Source: Sipunculus nudus (taxonomy: Eukaryota; Annelida; Sipuncula; Golfingiida; Sipunculidae). Taken from it: a stretch of DNA of 64,000 bases. Below the pieces are notes generated by a model. The model saw only the letters and a program-made list of their open reading frames with translations, searched no databases and had not been told where the DNA came from. The stretch spans positions 10,113,464-10,177,463 of the forward strand of contig CM049320.1 in the NCBI GenBank assembly GCA_026874595.1, read 5' to 3'. Below are positions 38,357 through 50,517 of the stretch, piece after piece. The stretch's first letter is position 1. Each line of letters begins with the position of its first letter. The translations under genes were made by a program, and so were the position numbers.

Positions 38357-40389
38357 CTGAAATTATCTTTGTCGGAAACGAGACCGGTGAAGTGTTACAG
38401 AATCCTGGAAGATTCCGGTTCGGAACACGAATGTTCGCGGGTCTTTAATTTCAGAAAAGACCTCCGAGGTTCAATCGTCCTTGGTATATCTCTGTGTATT
38501 TTACGCTGTGGTAAATATAAATATATCATCCAATATCAACCTGCATTTGTGCAATTCTCCGATGGTCAGGTAGAGAACTGATTCCATATTAAGATGTTCA
38601 AGCTCATAGGATGTGGCGTTCTGCTACCACATCCAGTTGCCAAGTGACATGAGCAACATCCTCACTTTGTCGACAAGATTTGTCACTTCGTCCGTATTAC
38701 GCAAGAACAACCAAATTTCAAATGGGCCTAACACACATCACACCAAACCCTCAAGGGACTTTTAAAAATTCCCGGCAGACCGAGCCAAGCGTGTATGCGT
38801 TAATCGCACATGTGAAGAGTTTAAACAGTAGGCCTAAGCACTCGTGTTTCCTCGGACTCACAATGCCAACACCTGGAATCGTGAACGCCACGGGGAATCT
38901 AGACCGTTGGCCTGACCTTCGTTGATGCCACTTGAAATAATTACATCCAGGGGGTCCCCGCGCGCGTGCTGCGAATGTTTATTGACAGATAAAAGTGCAG
39001 TCACTTCTGGAATACCACATATCTGGGAGGGTGTCCCAAGCACACCTGCCCCATACCGGCACGTGCCGCCGCATGCCTCAACGCTTAGCCAATCGGAGCG
39101 TGTCAAACGATATTTAACCCAAATACGCCACGCTGGTTGGACGCCGCGTCGGAATGGAGCTCGTTTCAAATATCCTGCCTCCGCGTGTAGCTTTATTTTA
39201 GTTTGCACATGCCACAATATTGATAGAACGACAGCCGGTGTATTAATTACAAACATGTGGTCGCTAACTTGCAATCCCGGAAAGCAAACGTGTCAATATT
39301 TGATGTCGTCTGGATTTGGTGTTAACGTTACAGTCCGAAACATATGGCGGACGTATTGGTTTTGTTAGCAAAAATATAGATTAAGTTGAGCTAAAATAGG
39401 AAATTGGTCCATATTTGAATGAGTGACAGATGTTGTTATTGGGTTTGAATTTCCTGAGCTTACAAATGTGTCTTTCATTTAATCTAAAGTTAAATACTTT
39501 AAACATGCTGAATAGTAAATACATTTTGATCCGCATTTATGGCTGTCTGAGGTGTCGCAATGAAACATTGACGAAACGTATACCTTCTCCGCGTATTTGA
39601 AATTTGGGGTTTTACTTAATATGCATACAGGTGCTGTTTAATGGGCCAACGATTCACTGTAACCACCAAGCTGACAATGTTAGACTAAATGCCACAATTC
39701 ATCGAAATGACATAATTTACAGGTTTAGTTATCAATCTGTCAGTATGTCTGTCTGTTATTCTGTCTATCTATCAGTCATCTTAATAGGTATCTGAAATGA
39801 ACTCTATTATTTAAATATGAATATATTAATGAATGTTGGCAATAAATAGTTCTATGAATAATTAAAACTAAAATAAAAGAAATAAGAAAAATCCTCAAAA
39901 CACCTACACGTGAAATTTTTAATACATGTATATCTAAAACATTCAAGTAACAACATATTATACACTGAACTATAGTGTGACTGATCTTGGTAAAGTAAAG
40001 TGACGTCATTATTAATCATAAATGGTATGATTTCACTCCATATATAAATTTAGGCGTCTTATGTTATTATTTATAAAATAAAAAAAATTCTTCAATGCCA
40101 TGCATTTCATACAATACATCATATATTCATCCTAATAAATGGATTTTTCAACATTCTTTTTTTTTTCTCATATAAAAAAAACTCAGTACACTAAAGTAAC
40201 CTGTTAACAACAGTCATTATTGTGTGGTTGTATTGTTCTTTTACCCTATATCTTTGAATTAAAGAATAAATGCTCTATGAAAAGTTAAGGAAGGGACAAT
40301 CTTTATTAAATGAATTCAGGAGCCCACGACCAGAAACACACACAAACTATATATGACAATGGGCACCTCATAAATATTTGTATGTATTT

Positions 40390-40396
40390 ATATATA

Positions 40397-40451
<55 letters not shown>
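40390..40451. repeat. (TA)n microsatellite
   Basis: A long TA tract with a GATA-like repeat at its right edge. Confidence 0.95.
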
Positions 40452-40453
<2 letters not shown>

Positions 40454-41235
40454 CATAGGCCTAGATAGATAGATATTAATGCATATGAAAGACAGATATG
40501 TGCATACATGATTACACAGATATACAAAAAACAGGTTTTTAGATCCAAGGCAACCATGCACTTAATTTGCCTCAGGCTGTTACTGGTTCCAATGTATTTT
40601 TTAGTATCATATCCTTTAAAAATGTACATAGAATAAAACACATGCATGTATGTGTAATGATTGATGTGAGCTTTTCAAAATTTAAAACCATACCAAGCAT
40701 ATGGAAAAACGTTATTATTGCCATGTCACCTGACTCGTAAAGATAAAATACTCTTGAATGAGGCCGCCCTCTGCACACTTGAGTCTCTGATATGCGCATA
40801 AATATGGCGTCAGAAGGATTTAATTGGACCCCAGACATTGCAATTCTGTAATCATTCATTCAAGCAGCAAATGTGTCTTCAGGCATGGTGATTCTTGTAT
40901 AACAGCTACCTTATAAATATCGGGTTTATCACGTCGGTAACTACAGACGCATGGTGGGGTGGTAATCTATATTGGATTACCACGCGCCCAACTTGCTGAT
41001 TTGGTGCTAATCGCTAGGATTAGAAGGTGGCTATATGTTGCCAATATGGCGGTAACTTGAACAATAAGGCCAGCCTGAATTGTACGCGGCCAGATCAAAC
41101 AACTTCTTGTGTAACATGTTGTAGGAATTGCCAATAATTATTGAACGTACAACCGACCGAAATGAGATAGTGAAGTTTTTAGTTATGACCACGCTTTATA
41201 TAGAATAATATACTTAATCACACACACATATGTAT

Positions 41236-41236
41236 A

Positions 41237-41300
<64 letters not shown>
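41236..41300. repeat. (TA)n microsatellite
   Basis: About 32 TA units. Confidence 0.95.
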
Positions 41301-41686
41301 TATGGTGTCAAATAATGTAAAGTAAAAATGGTCATCATTTTCACATGTTTATCCCTTTGAGTGTCCGACCGAAAATTTTAAGGAAACATACCACTCTAAT
41401 TTTTGGTTAAATTTAATAGTAACGGGTCCATTTCTGAAAAATGTCATAAAAAACTCCGACATCTCAATAATTAATGGACGGATTGCATGCATAGAATTTA
41501 CTATGAATGTTCTTCATGATATTGTTGATGTGTGACTATAGTGGCGCCACTTGTATGTTTTATTCATGATCCGTTTTAAAAGTATACTTTTATATTGTGA
41601 CTGCGATATCACATAAATCCTGCCATTTCCGCACCGGAAAGTTGGTATATACATGTATATGCTCAATGAAAGAGGTGCGGACATGA

Positions 41687-41704
41687 CCGCATGCATGCAT
41701 GCAT
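41687..41704. repeat. (GCAT)n short tandem repeat
   Basis: About four units of the self-complementary tetramer GCAT. Confidence 0.8.
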
Positions 41705-43417
41705 GGACAGGTCGGTCCACAATATTGGGCTGGACCAGACCGGACCGCTTACACAAATTACCGGCCGAAGACACGAAATACCGACCGCTCTACCTAATCT
41801 GTAAACAGTTTAAGCCAGACAGATGACTTTATGGATTTAGTTTAAAATTACAAATCTTGGTTTGAACAAGGTGTAATTCTATACCCTCTCAAAGAAAGAC
41901 GCTTTAGCTGCGTAAAATGTATTTAAAGCAAAAGTAGATAATTATATACGGGTATTATTTAAATCTTTCTTCTGAGTGACAGTATAGGGACCATTTTAAA
42001 TTAACTTATGATTGAAGTGACATGTTCAGTATTTGAATTATTGTCCTCTGCTAAGTCGCACAAGGCTGATTCTTTTCCTCTGTAACACGGTGCATATATC
42101 AAAGTATATTAAGAACAATTTGTATACATTAAATACATTCAATACTATACAGGCTTATATATACCTATAAATTAAATCATTAACAATTAGATGAATCAGT
42201 TTTCTAGTTTCAAATCGCACTACGTCACTATTCCGCTATATGTCAACCGCTGCCATTCCGGCCCAACAAATTCCTTTAATCAGCTCGCCCCACCCTGCAT
42301 GCGCCATTTCATGCACGATCTACACAAAATGTAAAAATTGCTGAGGTAAAATGGCTGAAAATAAAAATAACAGGTAGCAGGATTAAATTTTGAATTTAAT
42401 ATATCACATATTATCTACATTGATAGTTTGTTGTACATTGAAATACATATATCTCACTTGTAAAAAAAGGTTAATCAGTTGCATTTTATTTTTTTGGGCA
42501 ATGATGGGTGAATGCCCCTGGGAGTGTACACACTGTTGATTTATTGTGTCTGTTTTGCAATACGCAACACTTTATAATTCCCTTGGATTTTAATTTGAAG
42601 TTGACTGAATCAATTTTATTAATGAAATTTTAATCTTCCTTTATGTTTTTTCATATGTTGCATTTATTTTATTGATGAAATTTTTAATTTCCTTGATGTG
42701 TTATTTCACGTGTAACTGCTTGGTTATAGTTGTAACATTAAGCTTTAAATTGATGTAAAATGATACACTGTCAGTTTCAAAAAGCATATTTTTTAAAAGA
42801 TTAGTTGATGAAAATATTTTATCAATCCTCTTTTTTGGAATCCTATATAATATTAATCTGGTTAAATAACCTGATCCATGAAGTTCCGTCTGAAACGTGT
42901 GTCCACTAAATGCAGTTAGCAGCTGAATTGTTATGTTTCGAATTTCCAAATTCAAAATTTAATCCTGTTATTTTTGATTTAGCCATTTTTACCCCAGCCA
43001 TTTCTACGCACCTGGCACCACTACATGTATATCGATGTCCATGTTTGTTGTATTTAATTGGAGCAACATTCCTTAACTGTGTTTAATACGTAGATATTTT
43101 TATGCGTATATATTTTATGCGTAGATATTTTAATGGGATACATTTTAACTGCCAAGTCGCATGAAATTTACGAAATGATTACATAATATGTTGTTTTTTT
43201 TTAATTCAAAAGATAGTAGCATGCAAACTTATAACACTGTGTTTCGTGTATGATGAAGTTTAGCTTTTTCCTCATATTGGGAAACGTTTATTAAATACAT
43301 CAATGATCTATGTGTCATATCATTTGTCCTTTATTATCCAATTATTGAAAAATGTTAATTATTGGCTTTAAATCAAGTTTTTCTTGAAATATATTTTACA
43401 AATATACGTATGATGTA

Positions 43418-43499
43418 GCAGTCGTGGCCAAGTGTTTAAGGCGATATACTAGAAATCTATAGGGATCTGCCCGCACAGGTTCGAATCCTGTCGACTGCG
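43418..43499 (+). tRNA. tRNA-Ser(AGA), possibly a pseudogene
   Basis: The 7-bp acceptor stem is perfect (GCAGTCG with CGACTGC) and followed by G. The T arm ACAGGTTCGAATCCTGT is perfect. The anticodon loop CTAGAAA gives AGA, and a long variable arm marks class II. A T run at about 43,512 can end Pol III transcription. Two oddities: the conserved GG of the D loop reads GT (AAGTGTTTAAGG), and the anticodon stem ATATA/TCTAT has one mispair. It may therefore be a weak or dead copy. Confidence 0.8.
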
Positions 43500-43519
43500 C
43501 TATTGGAAACGTTTTTGAT

Positions 43520-46500
43520 TATCTCAGTTAAAATAATATCAGTTAGGCCAAAATAAAAAAGGTATGGTTCTCAGGCAGTTTTTTGTCATAAACTAGTGCG
43601 GGCGGGCGATATTTTGTTTGACCTTTTTTTGTATGTTTCGATAAAAATGTCATATGATCAGGGAAAAGCATGAAAATAACAAAATTATTTTGCTAAAGAG
43701 GCAAAAGCACAACATAACAAAAGATATCTTATCAAAATTGTATTATTATATCTTCTTGAAATATGATAGTCAAAATAAAAATTTTTAATGTAGGGGGTTG
43801 AAATTGACGCGTGCGGTGCCTGAGAACCATACCTTTCATTTTTGCTTGCCTTAAAACTCAAAATACAGGGTGTCTTGTGTAAGTGAGAAATTGTAATGCC
43901 TTAACGGTATTTTAGCTTCAATGCTTGTCACGTCTGAAGATCACAAAAAATGTTACAATTTGATGTGTCGAAGGGTGAGGAGCTTGTGCTGCCCTCTGTC
44001 AAGCATTATTTGAATTATGCACAGGATGTCTTTTTCGTATCACTATAATATATGGTAAATGTCAAACGATTCTTTCACCATTGTGAGGTCATTCTTTCTA
44101 AGGGACAGAATATATAATATCATAATAATATTAATATCACCTTCCAACACAAAATACGGTTTATATATTTTGATGAAAATTATTTGTACTCAATTTTCAT
44201 CATTTTTTCATATTTGAATATTCAAGATAATTCTTCAGGCTAACATAATGATGATTCGCTGAGGCCATTGAAACAAGCGATATCCAACTAATGTATATTA
44301 CTTATTTATGAGATGCGCAATCTAAAGAGAAAAATTAGATATTGGTAATATGATCTCGAAATCGCTATGTACAGAAGTACACGTTTTATTCCCCTAAAAT
44401 GAAAGAGGGACAAATGATACTTTGTCCCGATCATATTCCCCACCACTAAAAATTGATTGGGACATGCCCCCCTGTTCCCAACCCCCCTGAAACGAGGCCC
44501 AGGTTTACTGGCGTTCTTCGTTATTGATGACATCGATTCTCACATTACAAAATGCGTCCGTTAAATTATTAAGTTATTTTTTTTAATTCTGTGATCACAG
44601 TGCAAGTGGGGCATGCATTTTGCATCATTTTACTCCTATACTTGACTCCGGTGTTATAGCGCAGCAATTTCCCGAGGAGCTTATATACTGGTCAAAGGTT
44701 ACTGGGAGCTCCGTATACGTGTTCAACATTAGACGAAATAAATGGGGGGGGGGGGGGGGGGGGGGGGGGATCAAATAAATGTTCAAAACTGTGTAATATT
44801 ATGACATGAAAAAAAACTATTATTTTCCAGTTGTCTATTCAGTAAATGTGGTTAATTAAGGCACTTTTTTTTTGTTTGTTTAAAAAACGCATATGCCTGC
44901 TTTAAATGACGTGATATATAAAATAAAGTTTTGGTAATGTTTTCACTTCATAAATGATATTAACATATCGATCGGCACATCGGTACATATGCTATGATCG
45001 CAAAATGCCTTTACCCCCCCCCCCCCCACCCCTCAAGGACTTTTAATATCAAATGCTGTTGTTTATTTACTCCTGAAGCGATAATTGACGCGTGACGCGA
45101 ACTTGCCGCATGGGTTTTCCCATAACTTTAGAGAGGGTTTCCCTCCCCAGCAGTCGCATTCTATATTTTATATTCTATATTTCATTTAACTATATCTGAT
45201 TATTGATGGGTATCTGGATAGAAAATGTGCAACAAAGCCAGAAAAATATGTAATATCATTAAGAAAGGTTATTGAGTTCTGACATATTTAGAACATGATT
45301 GGTAACAAACAGCTACATATTTGTATACAATTAACCTAATGCTGATTATCAAAATTATTTTTTTTTACAAAGATAAACAAAAAATATAACATGTGCTTGG
45401 TTAATAACCATCCAATCTGACTCGTGTCGTGTGCATTGTAGACGTGTTTTGACGCTTGACGAACGCGTCACGCGCGTTGTCTGTTCTGGGCTTTACACTG
45501 CGTGTACACAGTGACCTCATACCATTTTCCCTAGGCAGAATGAAATGGATTTCCGGGAAGCGCGAGAAGCGTAGTTGTTTGTATGAATAATTATGCCGTA
45601 TAATGTGACGCCTGGCTCCAGTCTGGTACCTTCACACACCCTTATTAAAATATTAAGGGACCTCTTATCGATGTCATTTCCATATAGCAGCTGCCGCAAG
45701 AATCATTGATATCATGCTTATACATGAGTAACTGAGTCAGATGTTAAGCTTCATGTAATTCATGGACTACGTTCCAATATCTTTTGAACTTGATAAGATA
45801 GGCCCGCAAATGTACTGCATGCATTTTGAATACTTGTCTTTTAATGAGTCTGCACCTGCGCCCAAACATTTTATGGTTACAGCGGAATGGTGGCGACATC
45901 TATGGTCAGCAACGAAACCATTTTCCTAGACTCCCAGAAAACTGCAACAACACTATATATTCTATTTGGAAATGGGTCTTTGATTTGACAGATTTTTGTT
46001 AAATCCTGGAGGTCTTTTGTATGAATGCGCTATTTAAAATTCATATATTTTAAAGAAAAAATATATGATGCGCAGGTTTACAGAGATCTACCACAGTAAA
46101 ATGGGGCATATCTATTATTTATTATGAAATAGAAAAAGACAATACAATCAAATTTAAGAGATGACAGTCACAAGAAATATATCAATATATCCATCGATCG
46201 AGGTGAACGAAATAATACAAATAGCTCTGATAATGGCTCTGAGTAAACGCAGTCATGGATGACCTGACAGGAATCTATACGATTATTGATGGCGCTGCGA
46301 ATAACTGATACGATTATCAATGGCTCTGACAAATATCGCGTGTTCACGATAATGACACATTTTTGTAATCATTATTAGTAGTAATAATAACATTTCCCCC
46401 CCAAATATTTACATTTTCGGGCATAAATGAACAAATAGAGTCGTTTGTGTGCATATGAGGTCACCCTCCCGCCAGAGGTCATTTCTACTCAAGACGAACT

Positions 46501-47090
46501 TCCTGCATATAGACACTGTTTGAGGGCCGGGACAATTGTCTCTAATGTCAACCTTTGAAATAAAAAAAAATTATATCTCAAGGAAACAGATTCTGCTTAT
46601 ATATCACATGCTTACAAAATATTACTTGTTTCTTAACACTAAAACACCCATGCACGTTTATATGCCTTAAAAAAAATTATCAAATGTACTTCAAAAGACA
46701 TTACCGTCTTTATACACCGTTGGTGCTTTTAGAAGCCCGGTGCATTGTGGGAGGAATTTTTCAAAGCCCACAAATCCTTACCAGCAGAGGTGTACCCTTG
46801 TGAGTCCGATTCGGCGCATGACCGATGACTGTGGACTTAAGACTGTGGACTTATGTGTGAGGCTGGATGGCGAAAACAGACGATATAACAGACTACTTTC
46901 ACATTTGAATATTTTGTCCTGAGCTCCGTTCAGTTCGTATGAACCCGACTCCCAGGTCTCATGATCAGTTGTTAGATTATCAATGTGATTATTCGATCAC
47001 ATATGTCATAGGTGTCCTAAGATGCTTCTTATTTGATCAGGTGATTCAATGTCCAGCTGTAACAGCGTCTCATTTAATTACGTGATCTCA
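43520..47090. other. non-coding region with a dispersed repeat
   Basis: No exon supported. It contains the 44.1-44.9 kb repeat copy (listed), a 26-base G run at 44,744-44,769 and a C run near 45,015. Confidence 0.45.
44120..44930. repeat. diverged copy of the 47.6-48.5 kb hAT body
   Basis: Long colinear similarity to 47,570-48,460, for example TGAGATGCGCAAT, TCGCTATGTACA and AACTGTGTAAT in the same order and spacing. Its own hAT ends are not visible. Confidence 0.7.
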
Positions 47091-47098
47091 GTATCAAC

Positions 47099-47115
47099 TA
47101 GGGCTGTATCAATAT

Positions 47116-47166
<51 letters not shown>

Positions 47167-48674
47167 CACGATACAGTTACCGGAGCCCCTTGCATACTGT
47201 ATTGGACGTATCGAGGAAACAACTGCTAATAAATATGGATATGTCTAACTGGAACCATAAACTTAACTACTTATAAAGCTATACGCACTATATATTTGTA
47301 AGACTGAAAGACTTAAATGAGACAAATATTTTCCATATGGTCGACTGGATAAGAAATATATATGTATATACGCATGCCAGGGCACCGATGATAAGCGGTG
47401 TGAACGAAACAAGGGGATCGAATATTACTCACGTGAAACTTGTTTGCGAGGAAATATGAGGGGGACAATCCAGTACGGGTTGAAGCCCCCGGACCCGCAG
47501 ACCTCATCCAGGGCAAAAGCACCTGCTCATGACAATTAGGACAGTTCAGCCCCCACCAACGGTATCATTAACATCATTTCCCAACACATATACGGTATAT
47601 ATTTGTTTGGGTTATGACAGTAATTTTTGCTCAATTTTCAACATTTTTTATTTGAACATTCAGTATAATTCAATAGGCTAACATTCATGGTTATTCATTT
47701 AGGCCATCGAAGCAAGTGATATCCTAAATTTTCTTATTATGAGATGCGCAATTGAAAGAGTACGGAGGTAAAGATAAAGAAACTAGAAAGTGGAAATTAG
47801 GACTATGAGCTCGGAATCGCTATGTACAAAGTATGCGTTTTATGCCCTAAATGATACTTTGGTCTCATCCCTAAACGGTAGCTTGTTATTGATGAAATCG
47901 ATACTCATATTACATATTGCATAATTACATAATTATTTAGTTTGTTTAATTCAATGAGCACAGTAAGGCATGTATTTAGCTAAATAATCCCTCATTTAAC
48001 CTTTATATATACGTCTTGATATGTTTATATACCGGTCAAAGATGACTGGGAACTCCATGTTTGACATCAGACGATATAAATTATCAATGCCTTGGTGGAA
48101 AATAAAATAAACTCAGGAAAATGTGATTGATTCTTGGATTCATAATCCCGGAAACTGTGTAATTTCATGAGATGAAAACATACTATGATTTTCAAGACCA
48201 AATACAAATGAACGGTTGGAAGGGGGACGTGCAAAGGTCTTAATCAGAATCGCTGTTTTAATATTCAGTGTATTCAGTAAAAGGGTTTGGAAAATGTTTC
48301 TGCCTACATATTACGTATCTTAAGCCATTCATCAATAAACAAATTAGACTCATCTTTTGAAATTATTACCTATCCATCCAAAAACAGTTCTGCCTATCGA
48401 AGTTTTGGCTCTAGTTTGTAAAAGAAAAATGCATATACCTGCTTGAATTGGCGTGATATATTAATCAATTGTTAATTTAATGGTCTTTTTTATTTATTTT
48501 ATATACAGCATAAAGCTAGAATATAAATAGATATGGCGTATATTAAAAGTAAGAAACATTTTATTCTTAGAGCTTTTATTCAGAGAATGATATAAAAATG
48601 GAGCATATATTCAATACGCATCGGGTATCGAATTGAGTGTATCGAAGTACGTATTGTATCGATACTTAGCCCTA
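47099..48674. mobile_element. non-autonomous hAT element (1,576 bp)
   Basis: It starts TAGGGCTGTATCAATATAC and ends in the inverse of TAGGGCTAAGTATCGATAC. The flanking 8-mers are GTATCAAC (47,091-47,098) and GTATCCAC (48,675-48,682), matching at 7 of 8 positions. A TA microsatellite sits just inside the left end. No transposase frame remains. The body is shared with 44,120-44,930. Confidence 0.75.
47118..47162. repeat. (TA)n microsatellite inside the hAT element
   Basis: About 22 TA units. Confidence 0.95.
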
Positions 48675-49005
48675 GTATCCACTAGCAATTATTTGTCCAC
48701 TGAATTTAATTCTTGATCAGATTTGTTCGTGTGTCTTAGAGCATACGCAATACAAAAGTATAGCCTTTTCTTCGCTCACAACAACTATTGGAGAGAAATC
48801 ATCTTATTGATTTACAGCTGTGAATTCTTTTAACCCCGTGATTTAATTATTCAACCGCTCTTTGTGTTTTTTGTCATGGGATATATAATTATTCATTAAA
48901 AAGTATGTATCGTTTAATGCACTCGCAAGTACGTATTTTAGCCACCTGATAGAATCAAATATTTCTCCACAGGCCTGCGTCAAAATGTCAGATTTACACC
49001 ATTAT

Positions 49006-50517
49006 TTAAACTAGAGCCGCACGCCACCCAAGGTGCAAATCTTTGGATAATTGTTTCCGCATGGCACTGTATTTTGGTTGCCCGGCAACATTCACGTTTT
49101 CATTGGGGTCAACCATGTGGTCATAAAGTTCAATGCCAAACAAAGTATTCCAGTCAGGTTTGTAGACAGGAGCTCCTTGAAATTTTGCCCACTCTGTGTA
49201 CCGGAAGCGCTCTGTGCGCATGGTGTAACCCATCACTGGCGTGTTGCCAACAGTTCTTGGATACTGTGAGAAGGCAAGGTGTTTCCAATGCCCGCCTGGA
49301 TTTTTTACCAGTGACATCAAACTTGCCCCCTCGGTGCACAGAGTAATATTGGATGATTGTACAGGACATATACTGAGTTTCGGTAAACCAGCAGCTTCAA
49401 CAAGAGTTGGGAACAAGTCCACTAATTCGGCCAGGCTTTCAGTTGCAATCCCGTGATCCGTCTGCCCGGGGATGCGAATCATCATTGGCGCATGCGTGGC
49501 CAGTTCGAAATTAGTTGTCTTGGCCCATTCACCATGTTCCCCAAGCTGCCAGCCGTGGTCGCCAAAAAATGATACAATGGTATCATTATCGAGACCAAGT
49601 TTTTCTAATTCATTCAAAACTTCGCCTACTAAGGCATCTGTGTAGCTGATAGCACTGTAATAGGCCCGTCGCAGCTGTAGCGTCTTGAAGTCAGGCATGG
49701 TAGTGTTGAATTTCCCGGTGGCGTTGAGTTCTTTAATATCCTTATAACCACGGATTCCACCCCAAGGATACCACGCTACCCTCGGCATGTCAGCTGGAAC
49801 GTGTGGGTTATTCGGCAGACGAACCACGCTCTTTGGATAAAAAGACAAAAACTCTTCCGGGAAAACGAAAGGAAGATGCGGTTTATGGAACCCAACAGCG
49901 ACGAAGAACGGGCGGCCGCCTGATTTGGCTTCCGGCGCAACTCGTCTAAGCGTCTTTATGGCATGTGTTGCAATCTGTTCATCCGGCAGAGGGCGCTTTC
50001 GGCGTTCTTCTTCGGAGACTGCCCGCCAGCTGTGTTTACGGCTGTTGTAATGCTGTAGATTTGGCGCGTGAAAATATGGCTCCGACCAAGAGACGGGGTC
50101 ATCGTAACCTGACGCGACACCCGGATGAAAAATTTTTCCCATGCCAATACTGCGATACCCTTGTTGCTTAAAATATTCCGGGAGGGTCGTAAAATTTCCA
50201 CCAGATTTCCGGAAGTACGTGTGAAGGTCATAAACGTGAGTAGTGTCCGGTCTCCGGCCCGTCAGCACGGATGTTCGACTGGGCGAGCATACCGCTTGCT
50301 GCACATAAGCTCTCTTCAGCAGCAGACTTCGTGAAGCAAGACGGTCCAAATTTGGGGTGTGCATTTTTGGGTGAACTGGAGAGGGGAAGTCGGGGCCATC
50401 GTAACACGACAGCTGCTGTCGCATGTCATCTGATACCAAAAACAATACATTCTTCCCACCTTCCGTGCAGGCAACAACAAAAGTAGCTATAATTAACTGA
50501 AACAAGCTGAGAACCAT
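49006..50517 (-). CDS. IDS: iduronate-2-sulfatase-like lysosomal sulfatase
   Basis: An intact 503-residue frame in one exon. The family removes the 2-O-sulfate of iduronate in heparan and dermatan sulfate in the lysosome. The start chosen is the ATG before a signal peptide (MVLSLFQLIIATFVVA). The frame stays open 87 codons upstream, but that part is not sulfatase-like. Catalytic set: D30-D31 (LVSDDM), C77 in CSPSR (the cysteine converted to formylglycine, 77-81), R81, K128 and H131 (MGKIFHPG), H211 (FHKPH), D320-H321 (GDHGW) and K333 (EWAK). GRRPDTTHVYDL and LGEHGEWAK are IDS signatures. N-glycosylation sequons occur at 108, 265, 271, 311 and 390. Human IDS is 550 residues and has several introns; lack of introns here suggests intron loss or an old retrocopy. 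A related sulfatase with another substrate cannot be excluded. Confidence 0.93.
   Translation of the reverse strand: MVLSLFQLIIATFVVACTEGGKNVLFLVSDDMRQQLSCYDGPDFPSPVHPKMHTPNLDRLASRSLLLKRAYVQQAVCSPSRTSVLTGRRPDTTHVYDLHTYFRKSGGNFTTLPEYFKQQGYRSIGMGKIFHPGVASGYDDPVSWSEPYFHAPNLQHYNSRKHSWRAVSEEERRKRPLPDEQIATHAIKTLRRVAPEAKSGGRPFFVAVGFHKPHLPFVFPEEFLSFYPKSVVRLPNNPHVPADMPRVAWYPWGGIRGYKDIKELNATGKFNTTMPDFKTLQLRRAYYSAISYTDALVGEVLNELEKLGLDNDTIVSFFGDHGWQLGEHGEWAKTTNFELATHAPMMIRIPGQTDHGIATESLAELVDLFPTLVEAAGLPKLSICPVQSSNITLCTEGASLMSLVKNPGGHWKHLAFSQYPRTVGNTPVMGYTMRTERFRYTEWAKFQGAPVYKPDWNTLFGIELYDHMVDPNENVNVAGQPKYSAMRKQLSKDLHLGWRAALV

Larger units (their letters stand above)
37490..43410. other. HES upstream region and further non-coding DNA
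   Basis: 37.5-39.4 kb is the likely 5' region of the HES gene. A CG-richer patch at about 38,900-39,250 contains GCCAAT at 39,088. I looked for GTGGGAA-type Su(H) sites near here and found none. Beyond this are TA microsatellites and short frames without domains. Confidence 0.35.

Noticed and set aside
49006-50517. Bacterial contamination as source of the intronless sulfatase
   Set aside because: It lies in typical repeat-rich host DNA with host-like base composition and has a eukaryotic signal peptide and IDS-specific motifs.
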